33,235 bases of DNA from NCBI GenBank assembly GCA_004292745.1, contig RDXH01000111.1:10593-43827 (forward strand). The letters run 5' to 3'. This document shows positions 1 through 9,195 of this stretch, piece after piece. This DNA comes from Oscillatoriales cyanobacterium (GTDB lineage Bacteria > Cyanobacteriota > Cyanobacteriia > Cyanobacteriales > Microcoleaceae). The translations under genes and the position numbers were made by a program. Below the pieces are notes generated by a model. The model worked only from the letters and a program-made list of their open reading frames with translations. It was not told where the DNA came from and ran no database searches. Each line of letters opens with the position of its first letter. Within the stretch, counting starts at the first letter, position 1.

Positions 1-34
1 TGTTTCCATTTTGGCATTGATTTATATTTTCTTC

Positions 35-82
35 AGTCCGCGTAGGCGGACTTCGTTTGACAAGACGCGGTTTCAACCGCCG
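35..82. repeat. Dispersed double-hairpin repeat, copy 1
   Basis: Two short palindromes lie side by side: AGTCCGC-GTAG-GCGGACT at 35-52 and GCGGTT-TC-AACCGC at 67-80. A close copy with the same order and spacing lies at 21737-21782, and the second hairpin recurs in reverse near 30813. The copies differ mainly in loops and spacer, so the stems appear preserved. Function unknown. It lies in the 338-base stretch downstream of pnp, which otherwise holds only the heptamer array. Confidence 0.7.
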
Positions 83-244
83 AATGATACTGAGGGTAAA
101 GTGCGCGACTGTTTTTAACTTCCACAGCCGATCGCACTTTTCGATCTGTCGCTGTCGCGCACCCTACTCCTAAATCAATCTGAAAACAATCAGATTTAAT
201 CTAAATTACCAGTTAGCAATTAGCAATTACTAATCACCAATTAC

Positions 245-342
245 CAACTGTCAACTATCAACTGTCAACCGTCAACTGTCAACCGTCAACTGTCAACTAT
301 CAACCGTCAACCGTCAACTGTCAACTGTCAACTGTCAACTAT
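245..342. repeat. Heptamer tandem array CAACYRT x14 (STRR type)
   Basis: Fourteen uninterrupted 7-base units of the form CAACYRT (variants CAACTGT, CAACCGT, CAACTAT). Such short tandemly repeated repetitive sequences are known from filamentous cyanobacteria. On the minus strand the last unit reads ATAGTTG, and its TAG is the stop codon of pnp (339-341), so the array has reached the end of the gene. Confidence 0.85.
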
Positions 343-2492
343 TTATTCAACGCTTCACGGGCGGCAACCGCTTCGTCAGGATGAATATTCAATCGGGTCA
401 AATTGATCCGACCTTTATTGTCAATTTCTCGCACTTTGACAATCACTTCGTCGCCGACAGCTAACTCATCTTCCACTTTGCCAACGCGGTAGTCGGCTAA
501 CTGCGAAATGTGAATCATTCCTTCTTTTCCGGGCAGAATTTCCACAAAAGCGCCGATCGGAATAATCCGAGTAACGTGGCCAACATACACGTCTCCTGCA
601 TTCAACTTGCGTGTCATGCCTTGGATAATGTTATGAGCCCGCATTGCTTTTTCGCTGTCGTTGCCGGCAATTGTCACGGTTCCGTCGTCTTCGATGTCAA
701 TTTTGACTCCGGTTTCTTCGGTGATGGCTTTGATTGTTTTGCCACCGGGTCCAATTACTAAACCGATGAATTCGGGGTCGATTTTCAGGGTTAGCAAACG
801 CGGTGCAAAGGGCGACATTTCCTTGCGGGGAGTGTCGATGGTTGACAGCATTCTTTCTAGAATGTGCAGTCTGGCTGGTTTGGCTTGGCGGATGGCATTG
901 GCAATCACATCTAAGGGTAAACCTTTGATTTTCATGTCCATTTGCAAAGCAGTAATCCCGGTGTCGGTACCGGCTACTTTGAAGTCCATGTCGCCTAAAA
1001 AGTCTTCAATTGCCTGAATGTCAGTCAAAATTCGGACTTCATCGCCTTCTTTAATTAACCCCATTGCTGCACCGCTGACTGGTTGGGACAGGGGTACGCC
1101 TGCGTCCATGAGGGCTAGGGTTGAGGCGCAAACGGAACCCATGGAGGTGGAACCGTCGGAAGAGAGAATTTCCGATACTACGCGAATCACGTAGGGGAAG
1201 TCTTCTTTTGATGGCAACACTGGGACTAGGGCTCGTTCTGCTAGGGCTCCGTGACCGATTTCTCGGCGTCCGGGCGATCGCATGGGTTTGGTTTCTCCCA
1301 CGGAAAAGGGCGGGAAATTGTAGTGGTGTAGGTAACGTTTGTCTTGCTGTGGGTGCAAGTCGTCTGCTAAGTCTTGGGCATCGCCTGGGGTTCCTAGGGT
1401 TGCGGCCGACAGCACTTGAGTCAAGCCCCGATTAAACAACGCACTGCCGTGTACTCTGGAAGGGAGCACCCCGACGCGACAAGAAACGGGTCGCACCTCG
1501 TCTAGCTTGCGGCCGTCTACACGAACGCCATCTTCGAGGATTTGCTTGCGCATCATTTTTTTGGTGACGTCCTTGAAAACGTTGCCGATCGCCTTGCTGT
1601 TGGCGGTGGCGGCTACTTTTACCGGATCGTCTTCGGAGAGTTCGGCGATCGCAGCTTCTACTTCATTTGCCTTAACTTCGTCCAAAGCTGCGTTGCGCTG
1701 ATTTTTGTCTTGTTCAAATTTAGACAAAATAAAGCGGATTGGGGCTTCGGCGCGATCGCGAATAAAGTTTTCTAGGGCTGAGTCTAGGGATGGCCGTTCT
1801 TCCACCACCAAATCTATGCCCAATTCTGCCATGATTTCCCGTTGGGCTTGAATCAAGTCACAGGTTGCTTCGTAGCCGAAGTCGATCGCCTCGATGATAT
1901 CCTGTTCTGGCAATTGGTTAGCGCTGGCTTCCACCATGATTACTCCATCTGGAGAACCCGCCACCACTAAATCTAATTCGCCTTCTTTGATTTCGCTGTA
2001 GGTAGGATTGATGATGAAGTCGTCTCCTACCAAACCAACTCGGACTGCGGCCATGGGTCCATAAAAGGGCATTTTCCCTAGCAATATCGCTACGGAAGCC
2101 CCTGTCACCGCCAGAACGTCTGGGGGTACTTGTTCGTCCATCGACAGCGTTGTGGCGACGACTTGGATGTCGTCTCTGAGCCAGCTTGGAAATAGCGGAC
2201 GCAACGGTCGATCGATCAAACGGCCTGTGAGAGTCACTTTTTCTGGGGGACGCCCTTCCCGGCGCAAAAATCCACCGGGAATTTTACCACCTGCGTACAG
2301 TCTCTCTTCGTAATCCACTAACAGGGGCAGGAAATCAATTCCTTCTCTTCCCTGAGAGCGAGTTGCCGTCACTAAAACCGCCGTGTCACCCGACTGAATC
2401 AAAACTGCACCGCCTGCTTGAGGCGCTAGTAAACCAATCTTCAGTCTAATATCCCGTCCATCAAAGGATATTGACTTGTCTATCTCTACCAT
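339..2492 (-). CDS. pnp: Polyribonucleotide nucleotidyltransferase (PNPase)
   Basis: Phosphorolytic 3'-5' exoribonuclease and polymerase of RNA turnover, normally a cytoplasmic trimer. At 717 residues it has the usual full length. The order is: first RNase PH domain (about 10-145), helical linker, second RNase PH domain (about 320-540) with the active-site stretch [12 protein letters not shown], a KH domain with the GPGG loop near 580, and a C-terminal S1 domain (about 622-695). The start is supported by AAGGAAG about 10 bases upstream. The stop TAG is supplied by the last unit of the adjoining heptamer array, so the last residues may differ from relatives. No rpsO is next to it in the window. 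Identification is secure. Confidence 0.97.
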   Translation of the reverse strand: MVEIDKSISFDGRDIRLKIGLLAPQAGGAVLIQSGDTAVLVTATRSQGREGIDFLPLLVDYEERLYAGGKIPGGFLRREGRPPEKVTLTGRLIDRPLRPLFPSWLRDDIQVVATTLSMDEQVPPDVLAVTGASVAILLGKMPFYGPMAAVRVGLVGDDFIINPTYSEIKEGELDLVVAGSPDGVIMVEASANQLPEQDIIEAIDFGYEATCDLIQAQREIMAELGIDLVVEERPSLDSALENFIRDRAEAPIRFILSKFEQDKNQRNAALDEVKANEVEAAIAELSEDDPVKVAATANSKAIGNVFKDVTKKMMRKQILEDGVRVDGRKLDEVRPVSCRVGVLPSRVHGSALFNRGLTQVLSAATLGTPGDAQDLADDLHPQQDKRYLHHYNFPPFSVGETKPMRSPGRREIGHGALAERALVPVLPSKEDFPYVIRVVSEILSSDGSTSMGSVCASTLALMDAGVPLSQPVSGAAMGLIKEGDEVRILTDIQAIEDFLGDMDFKVAGTDTGITALQMDMKIKGLPLDVIANAIRQAKPARLHILERMLSTIDTPRKEMSPFAPRLLTLKIDPEFIGLVIGPGGKTIKAITEETGVKIDIEDDGTVTIAGNDSEKAMRAHNIIQGMTRKLNAGDVYVGHVTRIIPIGAFVEILPGKEGMIHISQLADYRVGKVEDELAVGDEVIVKVREIDNKGRINLTRLNIHPDEAVAAREALNK

Positions 2493-2834
2493 GTAGCACT
2501 GCTTCCTTATCTACCACATTCTTTCTCTGTCGGGATCGTAACATTAACCACAGGGCTTTGAGAGGAAGCGGGGAAAAGAGACCAATAATTGTGGTTCGAT
2601 CGAGGTTTTGCGCCGAAATTATGAGTAATTATACTCTCCAAGGATGTTTGGTATTCTGGGGTCGATTGGGCGATCGCCCGTCGCATCTCTGAAATAGGTG
2701 GTAGGATCTTCGTCTGGGCATGGGGCAAAGTCTGGTTCCGGCATTGAAGACAGGAGATAGGCCCAAGGATGTTGCTGAGGGATTGAAACACAAATAACCA
2801 ATAACAAATAACAAATAACAAATATATTAATAAT
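2493..2834. other. Intergenic region between divergent pnp and SNF2 gene
   Basis: This 342-base divergent spacer must hold both promoters, but no convincing -35/-10 pair was found. It contains three AACAAAT heptamers at 2803-2823 directly before the SNF2 start and one GCGATCGC-type word. A minus-strand frame of 134 codons crosses it, but its N-terminal half comes from the heptamers and from antisense SNF2 sequence, so I do not call it a gene. Confidence 0.6.
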
Positions 2835-5800
2835 ATGGCAATTTTACACGGTAGTTGGATTATACATGAGTCCGAAAGTTGTTTATTTATTTGGGCAGAA
2901 ACTTGGCGCAAAATAGAACCAATCGATACTATTGAATTGGGGATGAGTCTTCGCTTTCCCTTGGCAATGACTGAATCTGAGTTAAAAACTTTCCTAACTT
3001 CTTTGCACCAGTCTGGTAAACTGAATTGGCTGTTACCGGAAACCTCACTTCAACTACGCTCAGTGACGGCAGAAACTCCACAGGACAAAAGCAAAAAAAT
3101 TAGGCGATCGGCAAAAAATCACAACCCAGAAGTGACAGCCGAAAACTCATCGATTCGCCGGGAATTTCGGGCGATCGCACTTCCTACCCAAATCTCCACA
3201 TCTAACATCAATCTGGTGTTACCACAGCACTCGGCAGCAACATTGACAGCAGAAGACAATGACAATCTTTACCTTTTTCCCTGGGAGATAGAGGGATTTT
3301 GTCTCAATCCTCAAGCAGCTTTTATTTTCTTGCAAGCAATACCGCTTAATAGCACAGCAATTGACTCTTTTGTGGGTTCAGATTTGCGTTTTTGGTCTTA
3401 TATTGCTAGATGGAATTTAGATTTGTTGGCCAGATGCAAGTTTTTACCTGCCTTAGAAATACAGTCTGACGGTTCGGCTATTGCTAAATGGCAACCTCTG
3501 TTAGATAGTTCTACAGATCAACTTCGTCTGGCTACTTTTAGCCAGCAAATGCCGACGGCTTGTCGAACATATCAAGGGAAGTCTACCCCCCCCTACCCCC
3601 CCCTTGGGGGGAAAGAAAGAGAGGGGAAGTCTACCCCCCCCTACCCCCCCCTTGGGAAGTCTACCCCCCCCTACCCCCCCCAAGGGGGGAAAGAAAGAGA
3701 GGGGAAGTCAACCCTCCCTAACTCTCCCCAAGGGAAGTCTACCCCCCCCTACCCCCCCCAAGGGGGGAAAGAAAGAGAGGAGAAGTCTAACCTCTCCAAC
3801 TCCCCCCAAGGGGGGAAAGAAAGAGAGGGGAAGTCTAACCTCTCCAACTCCCCCCAAGAGGGGAAAGAAAGAGAGGGGAAGTCTAACCTCCCCTACCCCC
3901 CCCAAGAGGGGAAAGAAAGAGAGGGGAAGTCAACCCTCCCCCAAGAGGGGAAAGAAGGAAGTCAATTGCCTTTAGCCGTGGATTTCCCGGTGGATGCCCA
4001 GGAGTTGATTTTGGGATTTTTGAGCAGTGTTGTAGACTGTCAAGTGCGATCGGCTATTAGCTCAAATATCGGCTCAAATTTAGAAATCAAAACAGTTTCT
4101 CCAACCCGCGAATGGCTGCAATCTTTGCAGCAGGAATCTGGGATAGTTCAAGCAGAATCAGCGGCTTTAGAAAAGTTGGCAACCAAGCTGAGTGCTTGGA
4201 CAGCACCGCTGCAAAATGCACTATCTCAAAAAAATCAATTTCGCACTTGTTTTCAACTGATACCGCCGTCCCCTGGCAAAACTGAATGGAGTTTAAATTA
4301 TTGTTTGCAAGCAGTAGAAGAAAACGAATTTTTGGTAGATGCGAGAACTGTTTGGAACAATTCTGTGGAGAGTTTTAATTATGCAGGCAGGACTATACAA
4401 CTACCTCAAGAAACTTTGCTCAGTGGCTTGGGTTTAGCTTCAAAACTTTATCCGTTAATTGAACCGAGTTTGCAAGCACAGCGCCCTCACTGTTGTCTGT
4501 TAAAACCTTTAGATGCTTACAATTTTATCAAGTCTGTGGCTTGGCGATTCACTGACAGTGGATTGGGTGTAGTTTTGCCGCCGAGTTTGACCAAGACAGA
4601 TGGTTGGGCGAGTCGTTTGGGTTTGAGCATTCAAGCCGAAACAACCCCCCCCAACCCCCCCTTAGCAAGGGGGGGCGCTGGAGAAACTAACCCCCCTTTA
4701 GTAAGGGGGGGCGCTGGAGAAACTAACCCCCCTTTAGTAAGGGGGGGCGCTGGAGAAACTAACCCCCCCTTAGTAAGGGGGGGCGCTGGAGAAACTAACC
4801 CCCCCTTAGTAAGGGGGGGCAAGGGGGGGTTAGGATTGCAAAGTCTGTTAAGTTTTAAGTGGGAATTGACCATCGGCGGACAGCGCATTTCTAAGGCAGA
4901 ATTTGATAGATTGGTAGAGTTGAATTCGCCTTTGGTGGAAATTAACGGCGAGTGGGTTGAATTGCGCGCGCCGGATGTGAGGGCTGCTCAAACTTTTTTT
5001 GCTAGTCGTAAAGAGCAAATGACTCTTTCTTTGGAAGATGCTTTGCGTTTGGCTTCGGGTGATTCTCAGATAATTGAGAAACTGCCGGTGGTGAATTTTG
5101 AAGCCACTGGTCAACTTCAGGAGTTGTTGAATACTTTAAATAATAATGAGGCCGTAAGTGCGATCGCGCCGGCTAGTTTCCGAGGAAAATTGCGGCCTTA
5201 TCAAGCCCTAGGAGTTGGCTGGTTGGCTTTCTTAGAACGCTGGGGTTTGGGCGCTTGTCTCGCGGATGATATGGGGATGGGAAAATCGGTCGAACTAATT
5301 GCTTTTCTCCTACATTTACAAGAAAATAATGCCTTGGAAAGCCCCACATTGCTGGTATGTCCGACATCGGTACTGGGTAATTGGGAACGGGAAGTTAAGA
5401 AGTTTGGCCCGACGCTGAAAGTGTTAGTTCATCACGGAGATAAACGCGCTAAAGGCAAAGCATTTGCTACGGCCATTAAGGGAAAAGATTTAATTATTAC
5501 CAGTTATTCTTTAGTGTTTCGTGATGCGAAGGAAATTCAAAACACTAAATGGCAAGGATTGGTTTTGGATGAAGCGCAAAATATTAAAAACTCGGATTCT
5601 CAGCAGTCGAAAATAGTACGACAAATCGAGGCATCTTTTAAAATTGCGCTGACAGGAACTCCGGTGGAAAATAGACTGCAAGAATTGTGGTCTATTTTAG
5701 AGTTTCTGAATCCGGGATATTTGGGGCCACGCAATTTCTTTCAGCGCCGATTTGCGATTCCGATCGAGAAATATGGCGATCGCGAATCATTGCAGACTTT

Positions 5801-6647
5801 GCGATCGCTCGTTCGGCCTTTCATCCTCCGCCGCCTGAAAACTGACAAATCAATCATCCAAGATTTGCCCGAAAAACAGGAGATGACTGTATTTTGTGGA
5901 TTAGCTACTGAACAGGCGACATTATATCAGCAAATAGTTGAAAAGTCAATATCGGAATTGGAATCTGCCGAAGGTATTCAGCGCCGGGGCATGATTCTGG
6001 CTTTGTTAGTAAAACTCAAGCAACTTTGCAATCATCCGGCTCTTTTGACAGCTAAAGAAAACCCTAAATCCTTGGCAATTAAGAGTCAGGAGTCAGGGAA
6101 ATTGCAGCGGTTGTTGGAAATGTTAGAAGAAGTTGTCGCTGAGGGCGATCGCTCTTTAATTTTCACTCAATTTGCGGAATGGGGAAAACTGCTCAAACCC
6201 CATCTAGAACAGCATTTAGGTCGAGAAATTCTGTTTTTGTATGGCGGAATTAAGCAGCAGCAGCGGGAAGAAATGATCGATCGCTTCCAGCACGACCCTC
6301 AAGGTCCACCGATTATGATTTTATCCTTAAAAGCTGGCGGTACTGGTCTTAATTTGACCAGAGCAACTCATGTTTTCCACTATGACAGATGGTGGAACCC
6401 AGCCGTAGAGAACCAAGCAACTGACCGGGTATTTCGCATTGGTCAAACTCGCAATGTTCAAGTACATAAATTTGTGTGTACTGGCACATTAGAGGAAAAG
6501 ATTCATGATATGATTGAAAGCAAGAAAGCCTTGGCTGAACAAGTAGTCAGTGCTGGAGAAAACTGGATTACCGAGTTAGATACAGACCAACTTCGGAATT
6601 TACTAATTCTCGATCGCAATGCTATCATAGAAACCGAAGAAGAATAA
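2835..6647 (+). CDS. SNF2/Rad54-family DEAD/DEAH helicase with in-frame repeat insertions
   Basis: Predicted ATP-dependent dsDNA translocase of the bacterial SNF2 family (SNF2_N plus helicase C). Motif I DDMGMGKS lies near residue 811, motif II DEAQ at about 912-915, then LTGTPVENR, FILRRLKTDK and the C-terminal GGTGLNL and RWWNPAVENQATDRVFRIGQ motifs. The first 750 residues are the poorly conserved N-terminal region usual in cyanobacterial members. Two stretches, residues 248-375 and about 602-665, are Pro/Gly/Lys/Glu-rich tandem repeats encoded by C- and G-tract DNA like the intergenic repeats elsewhere in this window. Both keep the frame and lie outside the ATPase core, so the protein may still work. 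The ATG has no clear ribosome binding site. A SWIM zinc-finger gene follows, a pairing common in bacteria. The substrate is unknown. Confidence 0.93.
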   Translation: MAILHGSWIIHESESCLFIWAETWRKIEPIDTIELGMSLRFPLAMTESELKTFLTSLHQSGKLNWLLPETSLQLRSVTAETPQDKSKKIRRSAKNHNPEVTAENSSIRREFRAIALPTQISTSNINLVLPQHSAATLTAEDNDNLYLFPWEIEGFCLNPQAAFIFLQAIPLNSTAIDSFVGSDLRFWSYIARWNLDLLARCKFLPALEIQSDGSAIAKWQPLLDSSTDQLRLATFSQQMPTACRTYQGKSTPPYPPLGGKEREGKSTPPYPPLGKSTPPYPPQGGKEREGKSTLPNSPQGKSTPPYPPQGGKEREEKSNLSNSPQGGKEREGKSNLSNSPQEGKEREGKSNLPYPPQEGKEREGKSTLPQEGKEGSQLPLAVDFPVDAQELILGFLSSVVDCQVRSAISSNIGSNLEIKTVSPTREWLQSLQQESGIVQAESAALEKLATKLSAWTAPLQNALSQKNQFRTCFQLIPPSPGKTEWSLNYCLQAVEENEFLVDARTVWNNSVESFNYAGRTIQLPQETLLSGLGLASKLYPLIEPSLQAQRPHCCLLKPLDAYNFIKSVAWRFTDSGLGVVLPPSLTKTDGWASRLGLSIQAETTPPNPPLARGGAGETNPPLVRGGAGETNPPLVRGGAGETNPPLVRGGAGETNPPLVRGGKGGLGLQSLLSFKWELTIGGQRISKAEFDRLVELNSPLVEINGEWVELRAPDVRAAQTFFASRKEQMTLSLEDALRLASGDSQIIEKLPVVNFEATGQLQELLNTLNNNEAVSAIAPASFRGKLRPYQALGVGWLAFLERWGLGACLADDMGMGKSVELIAFLLHLQENNALESPTLLVCPTSVLGNWEREVKKFGPTLKVLVHHGDKRAKGKAFATAIKGKDLIITSYSLVFRDAKEIQNTKWQGLVLDEAQNIKNSDSQQSKIVRQIEASFKIALTGTPVENRLQELWSILEFLNPGYLGPRNFFQRRFAIPIEKYGDRESLQTLRSLVRPFILRRLKTDKSIIQDLPEKQEMTVFCGLATEQATLYQQIVEKSISELESAEGIQRRGMILALLVKLKQLCNHPALLTAKENPKSLAIKSQESGKLQRLLEMLEEVVAEGDRSLIFTQFAEWGKLLKPHLEQHLGREILFLYGGIKQQQREEMIDRFQHDPQGPPIMILSLKAGGTGLNLTRATHVFHYDRWWNPAVENQATDRVFRIGQTRNVQVHKFVCTGTLEEKIHDMIESKKALAEQVVSAGENWITELDTDQLRNLLILDRNAIIETEEE
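3576..3959 (+). repeat. In-gene C-tract/AAAGAAAGAGAGG tandem repeat block
   Basis: It lies inside the SNF2 gene, residues 248-375. Nine units are seen: six of 16 residues (type GKSTPPYPPQGGKERE, 48 bases), two short units of 10 residues and a last one of 12. Each unit alternates a C-rich run (CCCCCCCTACCCCCCC) with a G-plus-purine run (GGGGGGAAAGAAAGAGAGG). Unit lengths are multiples of three, so the frame is kept. Later units diverge (SNLSNSP, SNLPYPP), which suggests stepwise tandem growth. Confidence 0.9.
4638..4830 (+). repeat. In-gene palindromic C6/G7 tandem repeat block
   Basis: Second repeat block in the SNF2 gene, about residues 602-665: five units, the later ones 36 bases long and encoding ETNPPLVRGGAG. 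Each unit holds a near-palindrome of the type CCCCCTTTAGTAAGGGGGG, so the mRNA could form serial hairpins and the G-rich strand could form four-stranded structure. The core matches the hairpin found between genes at 11490-11585. Confidence 0.9.
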
Positions 6648-6680
6648 TATATAGCCTTTCTCAGTAACGTCAGGTGCTAT

Positions 6681-6743
6681 AGGGCATAGGGCATAGGGCA
6701 TAGGGCATAGGGCATAGGGCATAGGGCATAGGGCATAGGGCAT
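6681..6743. repeat. Heptamer tandem array AGGGCAT x9
   Basis: Nine perfect copies of AGGGCAT just after the SNF2 stop. It is an STRR-type heptamer array. The perfect identity implies recent expansion. Confidence 0.85.
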
Positions 6744-6852
6744 ACCTCACCACGCTTGAGAACCGCTATAGCAGAAGGCAGAAAGAAAATGCAATAAAAT
6801 TAATATTTTCAGCAATTAGAAATGCCCTAATTACCGAGAATGTTTCTATAAT

Positions 6853-6975
6853 CTGAGATCTTGCACCAATGTCAGCAACAGGCAAGATGCCTGTTCCACA
6901 AAGAGTGAATTTTCTTGTGGAACAGGCATCTTGCCTGTTCATAAAAGGCTTGTTGAGAATGGTGCAAGATCTCAG
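6853..6975. mobile_element. Palindromic MITE-like element, 123 bp, with 6-bp direct repeats
   Basis: Perfect 16-base terminal inverted repeats: CTGAGATCTTGCACCA at 6853-6868 and its complement at 6960-6975. Inside is a second perfect 25-base inverted repeat (6877-6901 against 6915-6939) built on AACAGGCAAGATGCCTGTT. The element is flanked on both sides by TATAAT (6847-6852 and 6976-6981), which reads as a target-site duplication. It has no coding capacity. It is non-autonomous and separates the SNF2 and SWIM genes. The flanking TATAAT could also be a chance -10-like word. Confidence 0.75.
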
Positions 6976-6998
6976 TATAATAGGACTGTCGAATTCCC

Positions 6999-7089
6999 GA
7001 TGCCCGATTCCCAATGCCCTGTTTGGCCAATGCCCAATACCCAATGCCCAATGCCCTGTTTGGCCAATGCCCTGTTTGGCCAATGCCCA
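6999..7089. repeat. Degenerate repeat of CCAATGCCC / CCTGTTTGG words
   Basis: The stretch is built from repeated words CAATGCCC(A) and CTGTTTGGCCAATGCCC (three copies of the latter), ending 7 bases before the SWIM gene start. It leaves no recognisable ribosome binding site for that gene. Confidence 0.7.
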
Positions 7090-7095
7090 AAATAA

Positions 7096-7923
7096 ATGAT
7101 TGACAGAGAATGGTGGACCCAACAATGGCTAGATTTAATCAATACCTACCGCTTCAAAAAGCGGTTAGAACGCGGCTGGCAATATGCGCGAGAAGGTAAA
7201 GTTCTCAGCATTAAATTTCCTAATCAAGAAGTAATTGCCCTCGTTCAAGGTACCGATCCCAAACCCTATCAAGTTTCTTTAGGACTCGATCCACTAACAG
7301 ATGAAGATTGGGAATATGTGATTGAAAATATGTCACAAAGAGCTATTTTTTCAGCAAAATTATTAGCTGGAGAAATGCCACACAATATTGAAGATGTGTT
7401 CGCAGCGGCCGGGAAAACCCTATTTCCGTTAAGTTTGTCCGATATTCGATCGCGCTGTAGCTGTCCCGATCCCAAAAACCCTTGCAAACACATAAGTGCA
7501 GTGTACTACTTATTGGGCGATCGCTTCAGCGAAGACCCCTTCGTGCTGTTTCAAATGCGGGGTAGAACCAAAGAACAAATCCTGACAGCACTCCGCCAAA
7601 GACGAGGTACAGAAGCCAAAGACAATACACAACTAAATTCAGGGGAAAATTCCCCAACTGAAAATGCCAAATTACCTAAAGTCGATCGCTTTTGGGAATA
7701 CAACCAACAACTAGAATCATCTCTAGTAGTAATTGTACCACCACCGAGTAGCGAAACAGTGCTAGATATTTTAGGGCCAATGCCCCTCGCCACTGACGGG
7801 AAAGGAACCACCAGTAAATTATCCCCAGCCTCCGATGCACTCAAGCAGCATTTTAGCAGAATCTACCAAACTGTTAGTCAGCAAGCAGTTTTCGCAGCAC
7901 TAAAACGCAGTGAAGGAGATTAA
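7096..7923 (+). CDS. SWIM zinc-finger domain protein
   Basis: 275 residues with a clear SWIM motif CxCx6CxH: C121, C123, C130 and H132 in CSCPDPKNPCKH, a zinc-binding fold predicted to bind DNA or proteins. The N-terminal 110 residues (WWxxxW start, RGxxYAREGKV) are the conserved region seen before SWIM motifs in these bacterial proteins. The C-terminal half is poorly conserved, polar and low in motifs. It lies downstream of the SNF2 helicase gene on the same strand. The two families are neighbours in many bacteria, so a joint complex is likely. Here they are separated by 448 bases of repeats and a MITE-like element, so co-transcription is uncertain. Confidence 0.9.
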   Translation: MIDREWWTQQWLDLINTYRFKKRLERGWQYAREGKVLSIKFPNQEVIALVQGTDPKPYQVSLGLDPLTDEDWEYVIENMSQRAIFSAKLLAGEMPHNIEDVFAAAGKTLFPLSLSDIRSRCSCPDPKNPCKHISAVYYLLGDRFSEDPFVLFQMRGRTKEQILTALRQRRGTEAKDNTQLNSGENSPTENAKLPKVDRFWEYNQQLESSLVVIVPPPSSETVLDILGPMPLATDGKGTTSKLSPASDALKQHFSRIYQTVSQQAVFAALKRSEGD

Positions 7924-7970
7924 CTGTTTTTCAATTACAAAATAATAGACATCTCCCAAAAAGCGAGTCT

Positions 7971-8011
7971 TGAACAGGCAGGCGGTGTCCTGAGCGTAGT
8001 CGAAGGGTCGA
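7971..8011. repeat. Dispersed GAACAGGCAGGCGGTGTC...CGTAGTCGAAGG repeat, copy A
   Basis: This copy pairs in inverted orientation with 9196-9248 on the other side of the fructokinase gene. The inner word CTGAGCGTAGTCGAAG is the complement of the CTTCGACTACGCTCAG that ends the 13-bp array at 21835-22068. It is probably part of a palindromic intergenic repeat family. Confidence 0.6.
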
Positions 8012-8146
8012 ATGGCAACTCTGGAAGCACCTCAAGATGCAATTGTCATAGATGCTTCACAGTCTCTAGAGGTAATTGTCCAATTCCTGATAAATAATAT
8101 AGGGAATCCGGGAGCGGGGAATCTTCTTCCTGGTAATGAAAATTGA
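8012..8146 (+). pseudogene. 44-codon open frame, possible C-terminal gene remnant
   Basis: ATG at 8012 opens a 44-codon frame. It contains DAIVIDASQSLEVIVQFLIN, which has the feel of the C-terminal strand-helix of a P-loop (d)NMP-kinase-like protein. It starts directly at the end of a dispersed repeat, as if the rest of a gene had been replaced. No ribosome binding site was seen. It could be chance. Confidence 0.3.
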
Positions 8147-8151
8147 GAGAT

Positions 8152-9132
8152 TTAATAATTTTTGTACAAGTACAAGAAAGCTTCTACTTCAGCAGCGCTT
8201 GGTTGAGCAGAAATTGCACCAGGTTTCATTGCCGTCATAGCACCTACTGCACTGGCATAAGTAACCACTTTTTTGGTGACTTCTGCATCGGCTAAATTCT
8301 GAATTCCTACCTTGCACAACTGGCTGACAAAACCAGCCACAAATCCATCACCCGCACCAGTGGTATCCTCAATATCTACTTTGAAAGCGGGGATTTTTCC
8401 TTCATTCTCCGAGATACAATAGGAACAACCTTTATCTCCCGCAGTTACTAAAACTCCTTCTGGGGAATGGAGGCGGTAGGTAATAGCTCCAGCGTCGGTA
8501 GTTTCAAACAGCCATTGGGCTTCTTCTTCCGATAATTTCAGAAAATCAATTTTGGTGAATAGTTTTTTAATCAGTGATTTTGCTTCCTGTGGATTTTGCC
8601 AAAACACTGGTCGCCAATTGATGTCTAGTATAATTTTTACATCATACTTTTCTGCTAGTTCAATCGCTTTTTCGATCGCCTCTCGACTATCGGGATAAGC
8701 TAATTCTAAAGTACCTAACACTAGAAAATCAGCATTTTCAAACAGTACCTCTGGTATTTGGGCAGCGATGAGGTGAGTGTCAGCAAACTCCGCAGTGTTT
8801 GCATCCCCAAAACCGGCAAAAAATCGATCGCCCATTTCATTTCGCAATACATAAACTTGTCGTGTGGGTGCTGTCGGGTGGCGCTGCACTCCTGTGGTGT
8901 CAACTCCTCTTTCTTGCAATACCTGCACGAGGGAGTTACCCAATTCATCCCCACCCACAGCACCAATAAATCCTGCGCTATTCCCCAATTTAACTAAAGC
9001 ACAGGCAACATTCGCCGGGGCACCGCCGGGATAGGGTGTCCAAGATTTTACCTCTTCTAGGGCAAGTCCCGATCGCTCTGCGAGACAGTCAAATAAGATT
9101 TCACCCAAACAGAGTACGCGAGGATAATTCAT
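8152..9132 (-). CDS. PfkB-family carbohydrate kinase, probable fructokinase
   Basis: Ribokinase/PfkB-fold sugar kinase of 326 residues, the normal family length. The N-terminal signature GGAPANVACALVKLG lies near residues 36-50. The C-terminal PfkB signature DTTGAGDGFVAGF begins near residue 256, its GAGD aspartate being the expected catalytic base. Overall it resembles bacterial fructokinases, which phosphorylate fructose at C6. The substrate is inferred from family resemblance. An upstream in-frame ATG at 9210 would add 26 residues, but these are encoded by a dispersed repeat, so I choose the ATG at 9132. Three GATTTGA repeats precede it and no strong ribosome binding site is visible. Confidence 0.9.
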   Translation of the reverse strand: MNYPRVLCLGEILFDCLAERSGLALEEVKSWTPYPGGAPANVACALVKLGNSAGFIGAVGGDELGNSLVQVLQERGVDTTGVQRHPTAPTRQVYVLRNEMGDRFFAGFGDANTAEFADTHLIAAQIPEVLFENADFLVLGTLELAYPDSREAIEKAIELAEKYDVKIILDINWRPVFWQNPQEAKSLIKKLFTKIDFLKLSEEEAQWLFETTDAGAITYRLHSPEGVLVTAGDKGCSYCISENEGKIPAFKVDIEDTTGAGDGFVAGFVSQLCKVGIQNLADAEVTKKVVTYASAVGAMTAMKPGAISAQPSAAEVEAFLYLYKNY

Positions 9133-9195
9133 AGGGATTTGAGATTTGAGATTTGAGACAAGACCAGACTGGTCATTATAAATCTCCCATAATTC

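Noticed and set aside
2507-2911. 134-codon minus-strand frame between pnp and the SNF2 gene
   Set aside because: The first third is antisense to the SNF2 start and the hydrophobic stretch is translated AACAAAT heptamers. No family resemblance.
3604-3975. 123-codon plus frame and the minus frames over the SNF2 repeat blocks
   Set aside because: Alternative readings of low-complexity repeat DNA inside a clearly coding SNF2 frame.
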